NCBI GenBank assembly: GCA_035293245.1
Contig: DATDOO010000243.1
Location: forward strand, 1 to 31,486
Direction of reading: 5' to 3'
Source of the DNA: DATDOO01 sp035293245
GTDB taxonomy: Bacteria; Pseudomonadota; Gammaproteobacteria; Methylococcales; Methylococcaceae
Length of the DNA: 31,486 nucleotides
A program made the position numbers and the translations under genes. Positions within the stretch are counted from its first letter, which is position 1, and each line of letters begins with the position of its first letter. Shown piece by piece: positions 1 to 7,924 of the stretch. The notes under the pieces are model-generated. The model had not been told where the DNA came from. It saw only the letters and a program-made list of their open reading frames with translations, and made no database searches.

Positions 1-1
1 C

Positions 2-526
2 GGGCGTAGCGCGCTGATCGCGCCGCTGGCCCTGACCATTTTCTGCTGGGTGTTCCTGATGAACACCATGGATTTGCTGCCGGTGGACCTGCTGCCGGGC
101 ATCGGCGAGTTGATCGGCCTTAAGTATCTGCGCGTGGTGCCGAGTGCCGATTTGAATGCGACTTTCGCCATGTCAATCTCGGTGTTTTTCCTGATCCTGT
201 TTTACAACGTCAAGATCAAGGGTGTGACTGGTTTCGGAAAGGAGTTGCTGTTCCATCCGTTTAATCACTGGGCACTGATCCCGTTTAATCTGCTGCTCAA
301 TGTGGTGGAGTATCTGGCCAAGCCGATTTCGCTGGGGCTGCGACTTTTCGGCAACATGTACGCTGGCGAAATGATTTTCCTGCTAATAGCCTTGCTGCCC
401 TGGTACGTGCAGCCCTTGCTCAGCTTCCCCTGGGCGGTGTTCCACATCCTGATCATCACGCTGCAGGCGTTCATTTTCATGGTTTTGACCGTCGTGTACC
501 TGAGTCTGGCGCACGAGGATCATTGA
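2..526 (+). CDS. atpB: F1Fo-ATP synthase subunit a (AtpB), N-terminus cut by window edge
   Basis: Subunit a of the membrane Fo sector, which provides the proton half-channels facing the c-ring. The frame is open from base 2, and the first visible residues (ALIAPLALTIFCWVFLMN) match the middle of the family, so about 174 C-terminal residues are present and roughly a third of the protein lies left of the window. The diagnostic helix LGLRLFGNMYAGE carries the essential Arg that faces the c-subunit carboxylate. Several hydrophobic helices follow, and the protein ends in AHEDH. It is the first visible gene of a B-E-F-H-A-G-D-C operon, 39 bases before atpE. Identity is certain; only the start is missing. 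Confidence 0.97.
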   Translation, partial: GRSALIAPLALTIFCWVFLMNTMDLLPVDLLPGIGELIGLKYLRVVPSADLNATFAMSISVFFLILFYNVKIKGVTGFGKELLFHPFNHWALIPFNLLLNVVEYLAKPISLGLRLFGNMYAGEMIFLLIALLPWYVQPLLSFPWAVFHILIITLQAFIFMVLTVVYLSLAHEDH

Positions 527-565
527 TTCGTCTCGTTAACTAAATAGAGTAATTCTGGAGGAAAG

Positions 566-811
566 ATGGAAATCGTATACGGTTTGACCGCGGTGGCTGT
601 GGGCCTGATTCTGGGTATGGGCGCGCTGGGCACCGCCATCGGCTTCGGCCTGTTGGGCGGCAAATTTCTCGAAGGGGCTGCGCGCCAGCCGGAGATGGTG
701 CCGATGCTGCAGGTGAAGATGTTCATCGTCGCCGGCCTGCTGGACGCCGTCACCATGATCGGCGTCGGTATGGTGATGTGGTTCGTTATAGCCAATCCGT
801 TCGTCAAGTAA
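566..811 (+). CDS. atpE: F1Fo-ATP synthase subunit c (AtpE)
   Basis: The proteolipid that forms the rotating c-ring of Fo. At 81 residues it has the usual length, with two hydrophobic helices joined by the polar loop FLEGAARQPE. The proton-carrying carboxylate is Asp60 in VAGLLDAVTM, equivalent to Asp61 of E. coli. Carboxylate side residues are those of a proton enzyme rather than an obvious sodium-binding set (inference). The ATG at 566 is preceded by a strong ribosome site GGAGGA at 557-562, as expected for the subunit needed in most copies per complex. Confidence 0.98.
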   Translation: MEIVYGLTAVAVGLILGMGALGTAIGFGLLGGKFLEGAARQPEMVPMLQVKMFIVAGLLDAVTMIGVGMVMWFVIANPFVK

Positions 812-850
812 ACCGGCGTAGAGACCGCTAACGTAACGAGGTAAGGCGCC

Positions 851-1324
851 GTGAATATCAATGCGACCCTCCTGGGGCAAATGGTGACCTTCGCGCTTCT
901 GGTGCTGTTCACCATGAAGTACGTCTGGCCGCCCATCATGCAGGCGCTGGAAGAACGCAGGAAGAAGATCGCCGAGGGTCTGGCCGCCGCCGAGCGCGGG
1001 CACCACGAGATGGAACTGGCGGAAAAGCGGGCGAAGGCGGTTCTGAAGGAAGCGAAGGATCAGGCTGCCGAGATCGTCAACCTGGCGCAAAAGCGTGCCA
1101 ACGAGATCATCGACGAATCGAAAGTCTCGGCCAGGGCGGAAGGCGAGCGTCTGGTGGCATCGGCCAAGTCCGAGATCGATCAGCAGATCCAGCAGGCGAA
1201 GGACTCCCTGAAGCAGCAGGTGGCGACGCTCGCCTTGGCCGCCGCCGAACAGATTCTGCGCCAGGAAGTGGATCAGGCCCGCCACAGCAAAATCCTCGCC
1301 GACGTCGGTAAGCAGTTGAGTTAA
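851..1324 (+). CDS. atpF: F1Fo-ATP synthase subunit b (AtpF)
   Basis: Peripheral-stalk subunit that holds F1 stationary against the rotor. The 157 residues compare with 156 in E. coli. One N-terminal membrane helix (about residues 5-27, MVTFALLVLFTMKYVWPPI) is followed by a long charged, Ala/Glu/Lys/Gln-rich helix that dimerises as a coiled coil and contacts delta at its C-terminus. The start is GTG at 851, with GAGG at 838-841 placed upstream; the first in-frame ATG lies well inside the membrane helix. It ends 4 bases before atpH. Confidence 0.97.
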   Translation: MNINATLLGQMVTFALLVLFTMKYVWPPIMQALEERRKKIAEGLAAAERGHHEMELAEKRAKAVLKEAKDQAAEIVNLAQKRANEIIDESKVSARAEGERLVASAKSEIDQQIQQAKDSLKQQVATLALAAAEQILRQEVDQARHSKILADVGKQLS

Positions 1325-1328
1325 ACGC

Positions 1329-1859
1329 ATGACTGAATTAGCCACGATGGCGCGGCCGTACGCGCTGGCCGTCTTCAAGCGGGCGAAGGAAACCGGTTCT
1401 CTTCAGGAGTGGTCGGATGCCCTGGCCTTTCTTGCCGCTACGCTGGAAGACCCGGCGATGAAGGCGGTCATCGTCAGCCCCAAATTGGGCAAAAGCCGCC
1501 TGGCCGATTTGCTGGCCGGCCTTTGCGACGGCAACGTCGGGCCCGAGTGCGTCAATCTGCTCAAGACGTTGGCGGCCAACTCCCGCCTGTCCCTGGCGAA
1601 GCAGATCAAGATATTGTTCGAAGCCTACCGCGCCGAAGACGAGGGCAGCGTGGAAGCCGACGTGGTGACGGCGTATCCCATGAGCGGGGAGGAAGAGCAG
1701 TCGCTGGCCGAGACCCTGCAAACGACCCTCAAGCGCAAGGTGCGCCTGAACATCAGCGCGGATCGCAATTTAATCGGAGGATTGCTCGTGCGTGCGGGCG
1801 ATCGCGTCATCGACGCCTCCGTTCGCGGACAACTGCAACGCCTGGCCAATCGACTTTAA
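1329..1859 (+). CDS. atpH: F1Fo-ATP synthase subunit delta (AtpH)
   Basis: Delta subunit, the cap joining the top of the alpha3-beta3 hexamer to the b2 stalk. It has 176 residues against 177 in E. coli. It begins MTELATMARPYALAVFKRAKE, with the typical ARPYA-AF signature of the N-terminal helical domain, and ends with the conserved GGLLVRAGDRVIDASVRGQL segment that contacts b. The gene starts 4 bases after atpF with no strong ribosome site of its own, so translation is probably coupled. It is followed 18 bases later by atpA. Confidence 0.97.
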   Translation: MTELATMARPYALAVFKRAKETGSLQEWSDALAFLAATLEDPAMKAVIVSPKLGKSRLADLLAGLCDGNVGPECVNLLKTLAANSRLSLAKQIKILFEAYRAEDEGSVEADVVTAYPMSGEEEQSLAETLQTTLKRKVRLNISADRNLIGGLLVRAGDRVIDASVRGQLQRLANRL

Positions 1860-1877
1860 GCTGGAACGAGAAAGAAC

Positions 1878-3419
<1,542 letters not shown>

Positions 3420-3422
3420 CAG

Positions 3423-3489
3423 CCCTCACCCCAACCCTCTCCCCAATCTCACCCCCCTCTCCCCCTGGGTGAGGGTTCGGGAGGGGGGT
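3423..3489. repeat. Palindromic C/G-rich repeat between atpA and atpG (copy 1)
   Basis: Starts four bases after the atpA stop. It begins CCCTCACCCCAACCCTCTCC, identical over 20 bases to the element inside the end of glmU at 7827. An outer inverted pair CCCTCACCC (3423-3431) and GGGTGAGGG (3467-3475) can close a long hairpin. Purine/pyrimidine asymmetric elements of this type are known as dispersed intergenic repeats in several gammaproteobacteria. It reaches to 15 bases before the atpG start but leaves the atpG ribosome site intact. Confidence 0.8.
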
Positions 3490-3504
3490 TTAATAGGAAA
3501 AGTC

Positions 3505-4368
3505 ATGGCCGGCGGCAAAGAAATCCGAACCAAGATCGCCAGCGTGAAGAACACGCAGAAGATCACGCGGGCGATGGAAATGGTGGCGGCCAGCAAGATG
3601 CGCAAGACGCAGGACCGCATGCTGGCCACCCGTCCCTACGCGCGCAAGATCGCCCAGATCATCCGCCACATCGCCCACGCCCATTCCGAGTACCAGCATC
3701 CGTTTTTCCAGGAGCGGGCCATCAAGCGCATCGGCGTGATTCTGGTGACGTCCGACCGCGGCTTGTGCGGCGGCCTGAATTCCAATCTGTTCCGCCAGGC
3801 GCTCACCCGCATGAGGGCGTGGGAAGCGGAAGGCGTGCAGGTCGACCTGTGCACCATCGGGCAGAAGGGCGCGGGCTTTTTCGGCAATATCGGCGCGCGC
3901 ATCGTCGGCCAAGTGACGCACCTCGGCGATTCCCCGCATATCGGGGACGTGATCGGCGTGATCAAGATCATGCTGGACGCCTACCACAGCGGCGACATCG
4001 ACGCGCTATACATCCTGTCCAACCAGTTCGTCAACACCATGACCCAGCGCCCGACCGTGGAACGCCTCTTGCCGATCCGCGCCGAGGAAATCTCCGAGGA
4101 GCTGAAAGGGCACTGGGATTACATTTACGAGCCGGACGCCAAGGACGTGCTGGATGTGGTCCTGGCGCGCTACATCGAGGCCGTCGTCTATCAGGGCCTG
4201 GTCGAGAACATCGCCTGTGAGCAGGCGGCGCGCATGGTGGCCATGAAGAGCGCCTCCGACAACGCCGGCAAACTGATCAACGAACTGCAACTGATTTACA
4301 ACAAGACCCGCCAGGCCGCGATTACCCAGGAAATTTCCGAAATCGTCGGCGGCGCGGCGGCCGTCTGA
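3505..4368 (+). CDS. atpG: F1Fo-ATP synthase subunit gamma (AtpG)
   Basis: Central rotor shaft of F1, one copy per complex. With ATG at 3505 the protein has 287 residues, the same as E. coli, and starts MAGGKEIRTKIASVKNTQKIT, the family's conserved N-terminal helix. A ribosome site AGGA (3495-3498) supports this start. The frame is also open 12 codons upstream through the palindromic repeat, but that extension is repeat-derived and lacks a ribosome site. The conserved C-terminal helix ends LIYNKTRQAAITQEISEIVGGA. The gene is isolated from both atpA and atpD by hairpin-forming repeat elements. Confidence 0.98.
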   Translation: MAGGKEIRTKIASVKNTQKITRAMEMVAASKMRKTQDRMLATRPYARKIAQIIRHIAHAHSEYQHPFFQERAIKRIGVILVTSDRGLCGGLNSNLFRQALTRMRAWEAEGVQVDLCTIGQKGAGFFGNIGARIVGQVTHLGDSPHIGDVIGVIKIMLDAYHSGDIDALYILSNQFVNTMTQRPTVERLLPIRAEEISEELKGHWDYIYEPDAKDVLDVVLARYIEAVVYQGLVENIACEQAARMVAMKSASDNAGKLINELQLIYNKTRQAAITQEISEIVGGAAAV

Positions 4369-4369
4369 G

Positions 4370-4443
4370 GTAGGGTGGGTAAGACGCGCCTAACCATCCC
4401 GGCCGAATTTTTACGTGGGCCTTACCGCGCGTCGTAACCCACC
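4370..4443. repeat. Palindromic repeat between atpG and atpD
   Basis: A 74-base imperfect palindrome immediately after the atpG stop. Outer arms GGTGGGT (4374-4380) and ACCCACC (4437-4443) pair, followed by GACGCGC (4383-4389) with GCGCGTC (4427-4433). The GTAGGGTGGGT edge is typical of a second dispersed repeat type, related at its edge (GTAGGGTG) to the element at 26711. The hairpin has no T-run after it, so it is not a canonical intrinsic terminator. It may still slow transcription or protect mRNA ends. Confidence 0.7.
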
Positions 4444-4485
4444 GATCAGCCTTTACACGTTTAGTATCATTTAGAGGACCCAAGC

Positions 4486-5868
4486 ATGAGTTCCGGCAAA
4501 ATTGTGCAGATCATCGGCGCCGTGGTGGACGTGGAGTTTTCCCGCGACGCGCTGCCCAAAGTCTACGACGCCCTGGAAGTGCCGAGCTGCGCTCTGGTGC
4601 TGGAAGTCCAGCAGCAGTTGGGCGACGGCATCGTGCGCACCATCGCCATGGGCAGCACGGACGGCGTCAAGCGCGGCCTGGAAGTGACGAATACCGGTGC
4701 AGCCATCTCCGTGCCGGTCGGCAAGGAAACCCTGGGCCGCATCATGAACGTGTTGGGCCAGCCCATCGACGAGAAAGGGCCGATCGGCGAGAAAGAGCGC
4801 TGGGGTATCCACCGCAAGGCCCCCAAATTCCAGGATCAGTCTCCGGCCACCGAACTGCTGGAAACCGGCATCAAGGTGATCGACCTGATCTGCCCCTTCG
4901 CCAAAGGCGGCAAGGTGGGCCTGTTCGGCGGCGCCGGCGTGGGCAAGACCGTCAACATGATGGAGCTGATCCGCAACATCGCCATCGAGCACAGCGGTTA
5001 CTCGGTATTCGCCGGCGTGGGCGAGCGTACCCGCGAGGGCAACGACTTCTACCACGAAATGAAGGACTCCAACGTATTGGACAAGGTGTCCCTGGTTTAC
5101 GGGCAGATGAACGAGCCGCCCGGCAACCGCCTGCGCGTGGCCCTGACCGGCCTGACCATGGCCGAGTTCTTCCGCGAGGAAGGCCGCGACGTGCTTTTGT
5201 TCATCGACAACATCTACCGCTACACCCTGGCCGGCACCGAAGTCTCGGCGCTGTTGGGCCGCATGCCCTCCGCCGTGGGCTACCAGCCCAACCTGGCCGA
5301 GGAAATGGGCGTGCTGCAGGAACGCATCACCTCCACCAAGACCGGCTCCATCACCTCCATCCAGGCCGTGTACGTGCCCGCCGACGACTTGACCGACCCG
5401 TCCCCGGCCACGACGTTCGCCCACCTGGACGCCACCGTGGTGCTGTCGCGCCAGATCGCCGAACTGGGCATCTACCCCGCCGTGGACCCGCTGGACTCCA
5501 CCAGCCGCCAGCTCGACCCGCTGGTCATCGGCCACGAGCATTACAACGTGGCGCGCCAGGTGCAGGGCACCCTGCAACGCTACAAGGAGCTGCGCGACAT
5601 CATCGCCATCCTCGGCATGGACGAACTCTCCGAAGCCGACCGGCTCATCGTCTCCCGTGCGCGCAAGATTCAACGCTTCCTGTCCCAGCCGTTCTTCGTG
5701 GCGGAAGTCTTCACCGGTTCGCCGGGCAAGTACGTGTCGCTCAAGGACACCATCGCAGGCTTCAAGGGCATCGTCGCCGGTGAGTTTGACGACATTCCGG
5801 AGCAGGCGTTCTACATGGTGGGCAGCATCGACGAGGCGCTGGAAAAGGCCCGCAAGCTGGCGGCCTGA
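4486..5868 (+). CDS. atpD: F1Fo-ATP synthase subunit beta (AtpD)
   Basis: Catalytic subunit of F1. It has 460 residues, the usual size. Motifs: P-loop GGAGVGKTV at 148-156, the catalytic glutamate Glu180 in GERTREGND, the Walker B strand LLFIDNIYRYT with Asp241, and the DELSEAD segment in the C-terminal domain corresponding to the DELSEED lever that contacts gamma. The start ATG at 4486 is preceded by AGAGGA (4473-4478). It lies 117 bases after atpG, the longest gap in the operon, filled by a palindromic repeat, and 21 bases before atpC. Confidence 0.99.
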   Translation: MSSGKIVQIIGAVVDVEFSRDALPKVYDALEVPSCALVLEVQQQLGDGIVRTIAMGSTDGVKRGLEVTNTGAAISVPVGKETLGRIMNVLGQPIDEKGPIGEKERWGIHRKAPKFQDQSPATELLETGIKVIDLICPFAKGGKVGLFGGAGVGKTVNMMELIRNIAIEHSGYSVFAGVGERTREGNDFYHEMKDSNVLDKVSLVYGQMNEPPGNRLRVALTGLTMAEFFREEGRDVLLFIDNIYRYTLAGTEVSALLGRMPSAVGYQPNLAEEMGVLQERITSTKTGSITSIQAVYVPADDLTDPSPATTFAHLDATVVLSRQIAELGIYPAVDPLDSTSRQLDPLVIGHEHYNVARQVQGTLQRYKELRDIIAILGMDELSEADRLIVSRARKIQRFLSQPFFVAEVFTGSPGKYVSLKDTIAGFKGIVAGEFDDIPEQAFYMVGSIDEALEKARKLAA

Positions 5869-5889
5869 TTCACCACGAGTTAATTTTTC

Positions 5890-6306
5890 ATGTCCATGAC
5901 TATCCATGTAGACATCGTCAGCGCGGAACGGCAGATCTACTCCGGTCTGGCGCAAATGGTGTTCGCGCCCGCCGAGCACGGCGAGGTCGGCATCGCGCCG
6001 CGTCACGCCCCGTTCATCTCGCGCATGACGCCCGGCGAAGTGCGCGTCAAGCTGAGCGAGCAGGAGACCCTCCCGTTCTTCATTTCCGGCGGCATACTGG
6101 AAGTGCAGCCCCACGTCGTCTCCGTGCTGGCGGACACAGCGATCCGCGCCAGGGACATCGACGAGGCCGCCGCGCTGGAAGCCAAGCGCCGCGCCGAGGA
6201 AGCGCTGACGGACAAGTCCGGGAAAATCGATTACGCAAGGGCTCAGGCGGAACTGGCGCTGGCCATGCAGCAACTCAGGACGCTGGAAAAATACCGCAAG
6301 TCCTGA
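5890..6306 (+). CDS. atpC: F1Fo-ATP synthase subunit epsilon (AtpC)
   Basis: Rotor subunit and inhibitory regulator of F1. The 138 residues start MSMTIHVDIVSAERQIYSG, matching E. coli MAMTYHLDVVSAEQQ, so the first ATG (5890) is preferred over the one two codons later. The N-terminal beta-sandwich contains GEVGIAPRHAPFI and the hallmark GGILEVQPHVVSVLADTA. The C-terminal part is two Ala/Glu-rich helices. No strong ribosome site is visible, so coupling to atpD is likely. It is the last gene before the operon terminator at 6338. Confidence 0.97.
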   Translation: MSMTIHVDIVSAERQIYSGLAQMVFAPAEHGEVGIAPRHAPFISRMTPGEVRVKLSEQETLPFFISGGILEVQPHVVSVLADTAIRARDIDEAAALEAKRRAEEALTDKSGKIDYARAQAELALAMQQLRTLEKYRKS

Positions 6307-6337
6307 GCATGGGTCGGCTCCGCTGACAGTAAACAGC

Positions 6338-6373
6338 AAACCCGGCAATATTCCGATGTTGCCGGGTTTTTTT
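6338..6373 (+). terminator. Intrinsic terminator of the atp operon
   Basis: Arms AAACCCGGCAA (6338-6348) and TTGCCGGGTTT (6359-6369) form an 11-bp stem with a 10-base loop, followed by a run of T residues to 6373. It lies 32 bases after the atpC stop and is the clearest rho-independent terminator on the plus strand in the window, so glmU-glmS are probably a separate transcription unit. Confidence 0.9.
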
Positions 6374-6401
6374 CGTTAACGTGAAAGTCGCAGCAACCTT
6401 G

Positions 6402-6440
6402 CTCACCCTCTCCCTCAGGGAGAGGGCCGGGGTGAGGGGA
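6402..6440. repeat. Palindromic C/G-rich repeat upstream of glmU (copy 2)
   Basis: Core arms CCCTCTCCCT (6406-6415) and AGGGAGAGGG (6417-6426) form a perfect 10-bp inverted repeat around one base; outer CTCAC (6402-6406) and GTGAG (6432-6436) extend it. It is the same family as the elements at 3423 and 7827, and lies between the atp terminator and the glmU start. Confidence 0.8.
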
Positions 6441-6467
6441 ACCGGCTCAATCGAGCAGAGGCGTCAA

Positions 6468-7922
6468 ATGGCGGTACAAAGCATCATTCTCGCGGCCGGG
6501 CAGGGAAAGCGCATGTTTTCCGACCTGCCCAAAGTGCTGCACCGGATCGGTCCTTGCAGTCTGCTGGAGCACGCCTGGCGCGTGGCGGCAGCGGTATCGG
6601 AAGCGAAGCCGATCATTGTGATTGGTCACGGGGCGGAGCAGGTCCAAAAAACGTTGGGGCATTTGCCAACCGGATGGGTGATGCAGGAGAGGCAACTCGG
6701 CACCGGCCACGCCGTCCAGCAGGCCATGCCCGGGGTCGATCCGCAGGATATCGCACTGATTCTCTACGGCGACGTGCCCTTGCTGCGCGCGGAAACCCTG
6801 CGCGAATTGACCGCTATCGCCGCGGCGGGGCGTTTCGCCCTACTGACCGTGGAACTGGACGACCCGGCGGGTTATGGCCGCATTGTCCGCGGCACCGACG
6901 GACGGGTGGTGCGCATCGTCGAGGAAAAGGACGCCGCGCCGGAAGAACAGCGTATCCGCGAGATCAACACCGGCATCATGGCCGTGGGGGCGGAGAGCCT
7001 GAACGGCTGGCTGGCGCAACTGGATAACCGCAACTCCCAGGGCGAATATTATCTGACCGATGTCATCGAACTCGCGGTGCGCGACGGCCTGACTGTCCAG
7101 ACCGTGTTCGCGCCGTACGAACTGGATGTGGCCGGGGTGAACGACCGGGCGCAACTGGCGCGGCTCGAACGCGCCTATCAGGCGCGGATGGCCGCCGACC
7201 TGATGGCGCGCGGCGTGACCCTGCGCGACCCGGCGCGCCTGGACGTGCGCGGCGAGGTGGAGCTTCTGGGCAGGGATATCGAAGTGGATGTGGATGTGAT
7301 TTTCGAAGGCTGGGTGCGCCTCGGCGGAGGTGTGAAAATCGGCGCCCACAGCATTATTCGCGACGCCGAGATCGGCGAGGGCGCGGAAATTCTCTCCCAT
7401 TGCGTGATCGAGAACGCCGTCATCGGCGCCGGAAGCCGCGTCGGACCCTTCGCGCGCCTGCGTCCGGACACGAATCTCGCGGAGGGGGTGCACATCGGCA
7501 ATTTCGTCGAGATCAAGAAATCCCAGGTGGGGCCGGGATCGAAAATCAACCACCTCAGCTACGTGGGCGACTGCACGGTGGGCAGCGGCGTCAACGTGGG
7601 TGCGGGCACCATCACCTGCAATTACGACGGCGTCAACAAGCACCGCACCGTCATCGAGGATGGCGCGTTCATCGGTTCCAACACGCAACTGGTAGCGCCG
7701 GTCCGGGTGGGGAAGAACGCCACCATCGGCGCGGGTTCCACCGTGACCAAGGACGCGCCGCCCGATACCCTCACCCTGAGCCGCGCCCGTCAGGTGAGCG
7801 TGGACGGCTGGAAGCGCCCCCAGAAGCCCTCACCCCAACCCTCTCCAGAACCCTCACCCCGCCCTCTCCCAGAGGGAGAGGGAGTTTCGAGATTCGGGAG
7901 AGGGGGTACAGAAGGAGAATAG
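6468..7922 (+). CDS. glmU: Bifunctional GlcNAc-1-P uridyltransferase / GlcN-1-P acetyltransferase (GlmU)
   Basis: Cytoplasmic enzyme making UDP-GlcNAc from GlcN-1-P, acetyl-CoA and UTP. The N-terminal pyrophosphorylase domain has LAAGQGKRM at about 8-16. From about residue 250 a left-handed beta-helix shows hexapeptide repeats, the acetyltransferase His in KINHLSYVGD, and GAGTITCNYDG. The start ATG at 6468 (MAVQSIILAAG) fits the family; the open frame upstream is repeat DNA. The protein has 484 residues instead of about 456: after the normal end GWKRPQK, the last 31 residues (PSPQPSPEPSPRPLPEGEG...) are encoded entirely by a palindromic repeat. It is followed 2 bases later by glmS. Confidence 0.97.
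   Translation: MAVQSIILAAGQGKRMFSDLPKVLHRIGPCSLLEHAWRVAAAVSEAKPIIVIGHGAEQVQKTLGHLPTGWVMQERQLGTGHAVQQAMPGVDPQDIALILYGDVPLLRAETLRELTAIAAAGRFALLTVELDDPAGYGRIVRGTDGRVVRIVEEKDAAPEEQRIREINTGIMAVGAESLNGWLAQLDNRNSQGEYYLTDVIELAVRDGLTVQTVFAPYELDVAGVNDRAQLARLERAYQARMAADLMARGVTLRDPARLDVRGEVELLGRDIEVDVDVIFEGWVRLGGGVKIGAHSIIRDAEIGEGAEILSHCVIENAVIGAGSRVGPFARLRPDTNLAEGVHIGNFVEIKKSQVGPGSKINHLSYVGDCTVGSGVNVGAGTITCNYDGVNKHRTVIEDGAFIGSNTQLVAPVRVGKNATIGAGSTVTKDAPPDTLTLSRARQVSVDGWKRPQKPSPQPSPEPSPRPLPEGEGVSRFGRGGTEGE
7827..7906. repeat. Palindromic C/G-rich repeat inside the 3' end of glmU (copy 3)
   Basis: The first 20 bases equal the start of the copy at 3423. It contains a perfect hairpin CCCTCTCCC (7862-7870), loop AGA, GGGAGAGGG (7874-7882). 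It supplies almost all of the extra C-terminal codons of glmU, and the glmS ribosome site AAGGAG (7912-7917) follows directly. Confidence 0.85.
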
Positions 7923-7924
7923 CC

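Noticed and set aside
4471..6348. A very long minus-strand open frame opposite atpD and atpC
   Set aside because: It is His/Val/Gly-rich shadow sequence produced by GC-rich codon use of the true genes; no ribosome site or family resemblance.
6381..6467. Upstream start for GlmU (29 extra residues)
   Set aside because: The extra residues come from the palindromic repeat; the family begins at AVQSIILAAGQG.
7400..7924. N-terminal extension of glmS by 175 codons
   Set aside because: MCGIVG must be N-terminal because Cys2 is the glutaminase nucleophile, and a strong ribosome site precedes 7925; the extension is another frame of glmU.
7840..7924. glmS ribozyme/riboswitch
   Set aside because: Such ribozymes are known from Gram-positive bacteria; the DNA upstream is glmU coding sequence and repeat with no ribozyme-like core visible.
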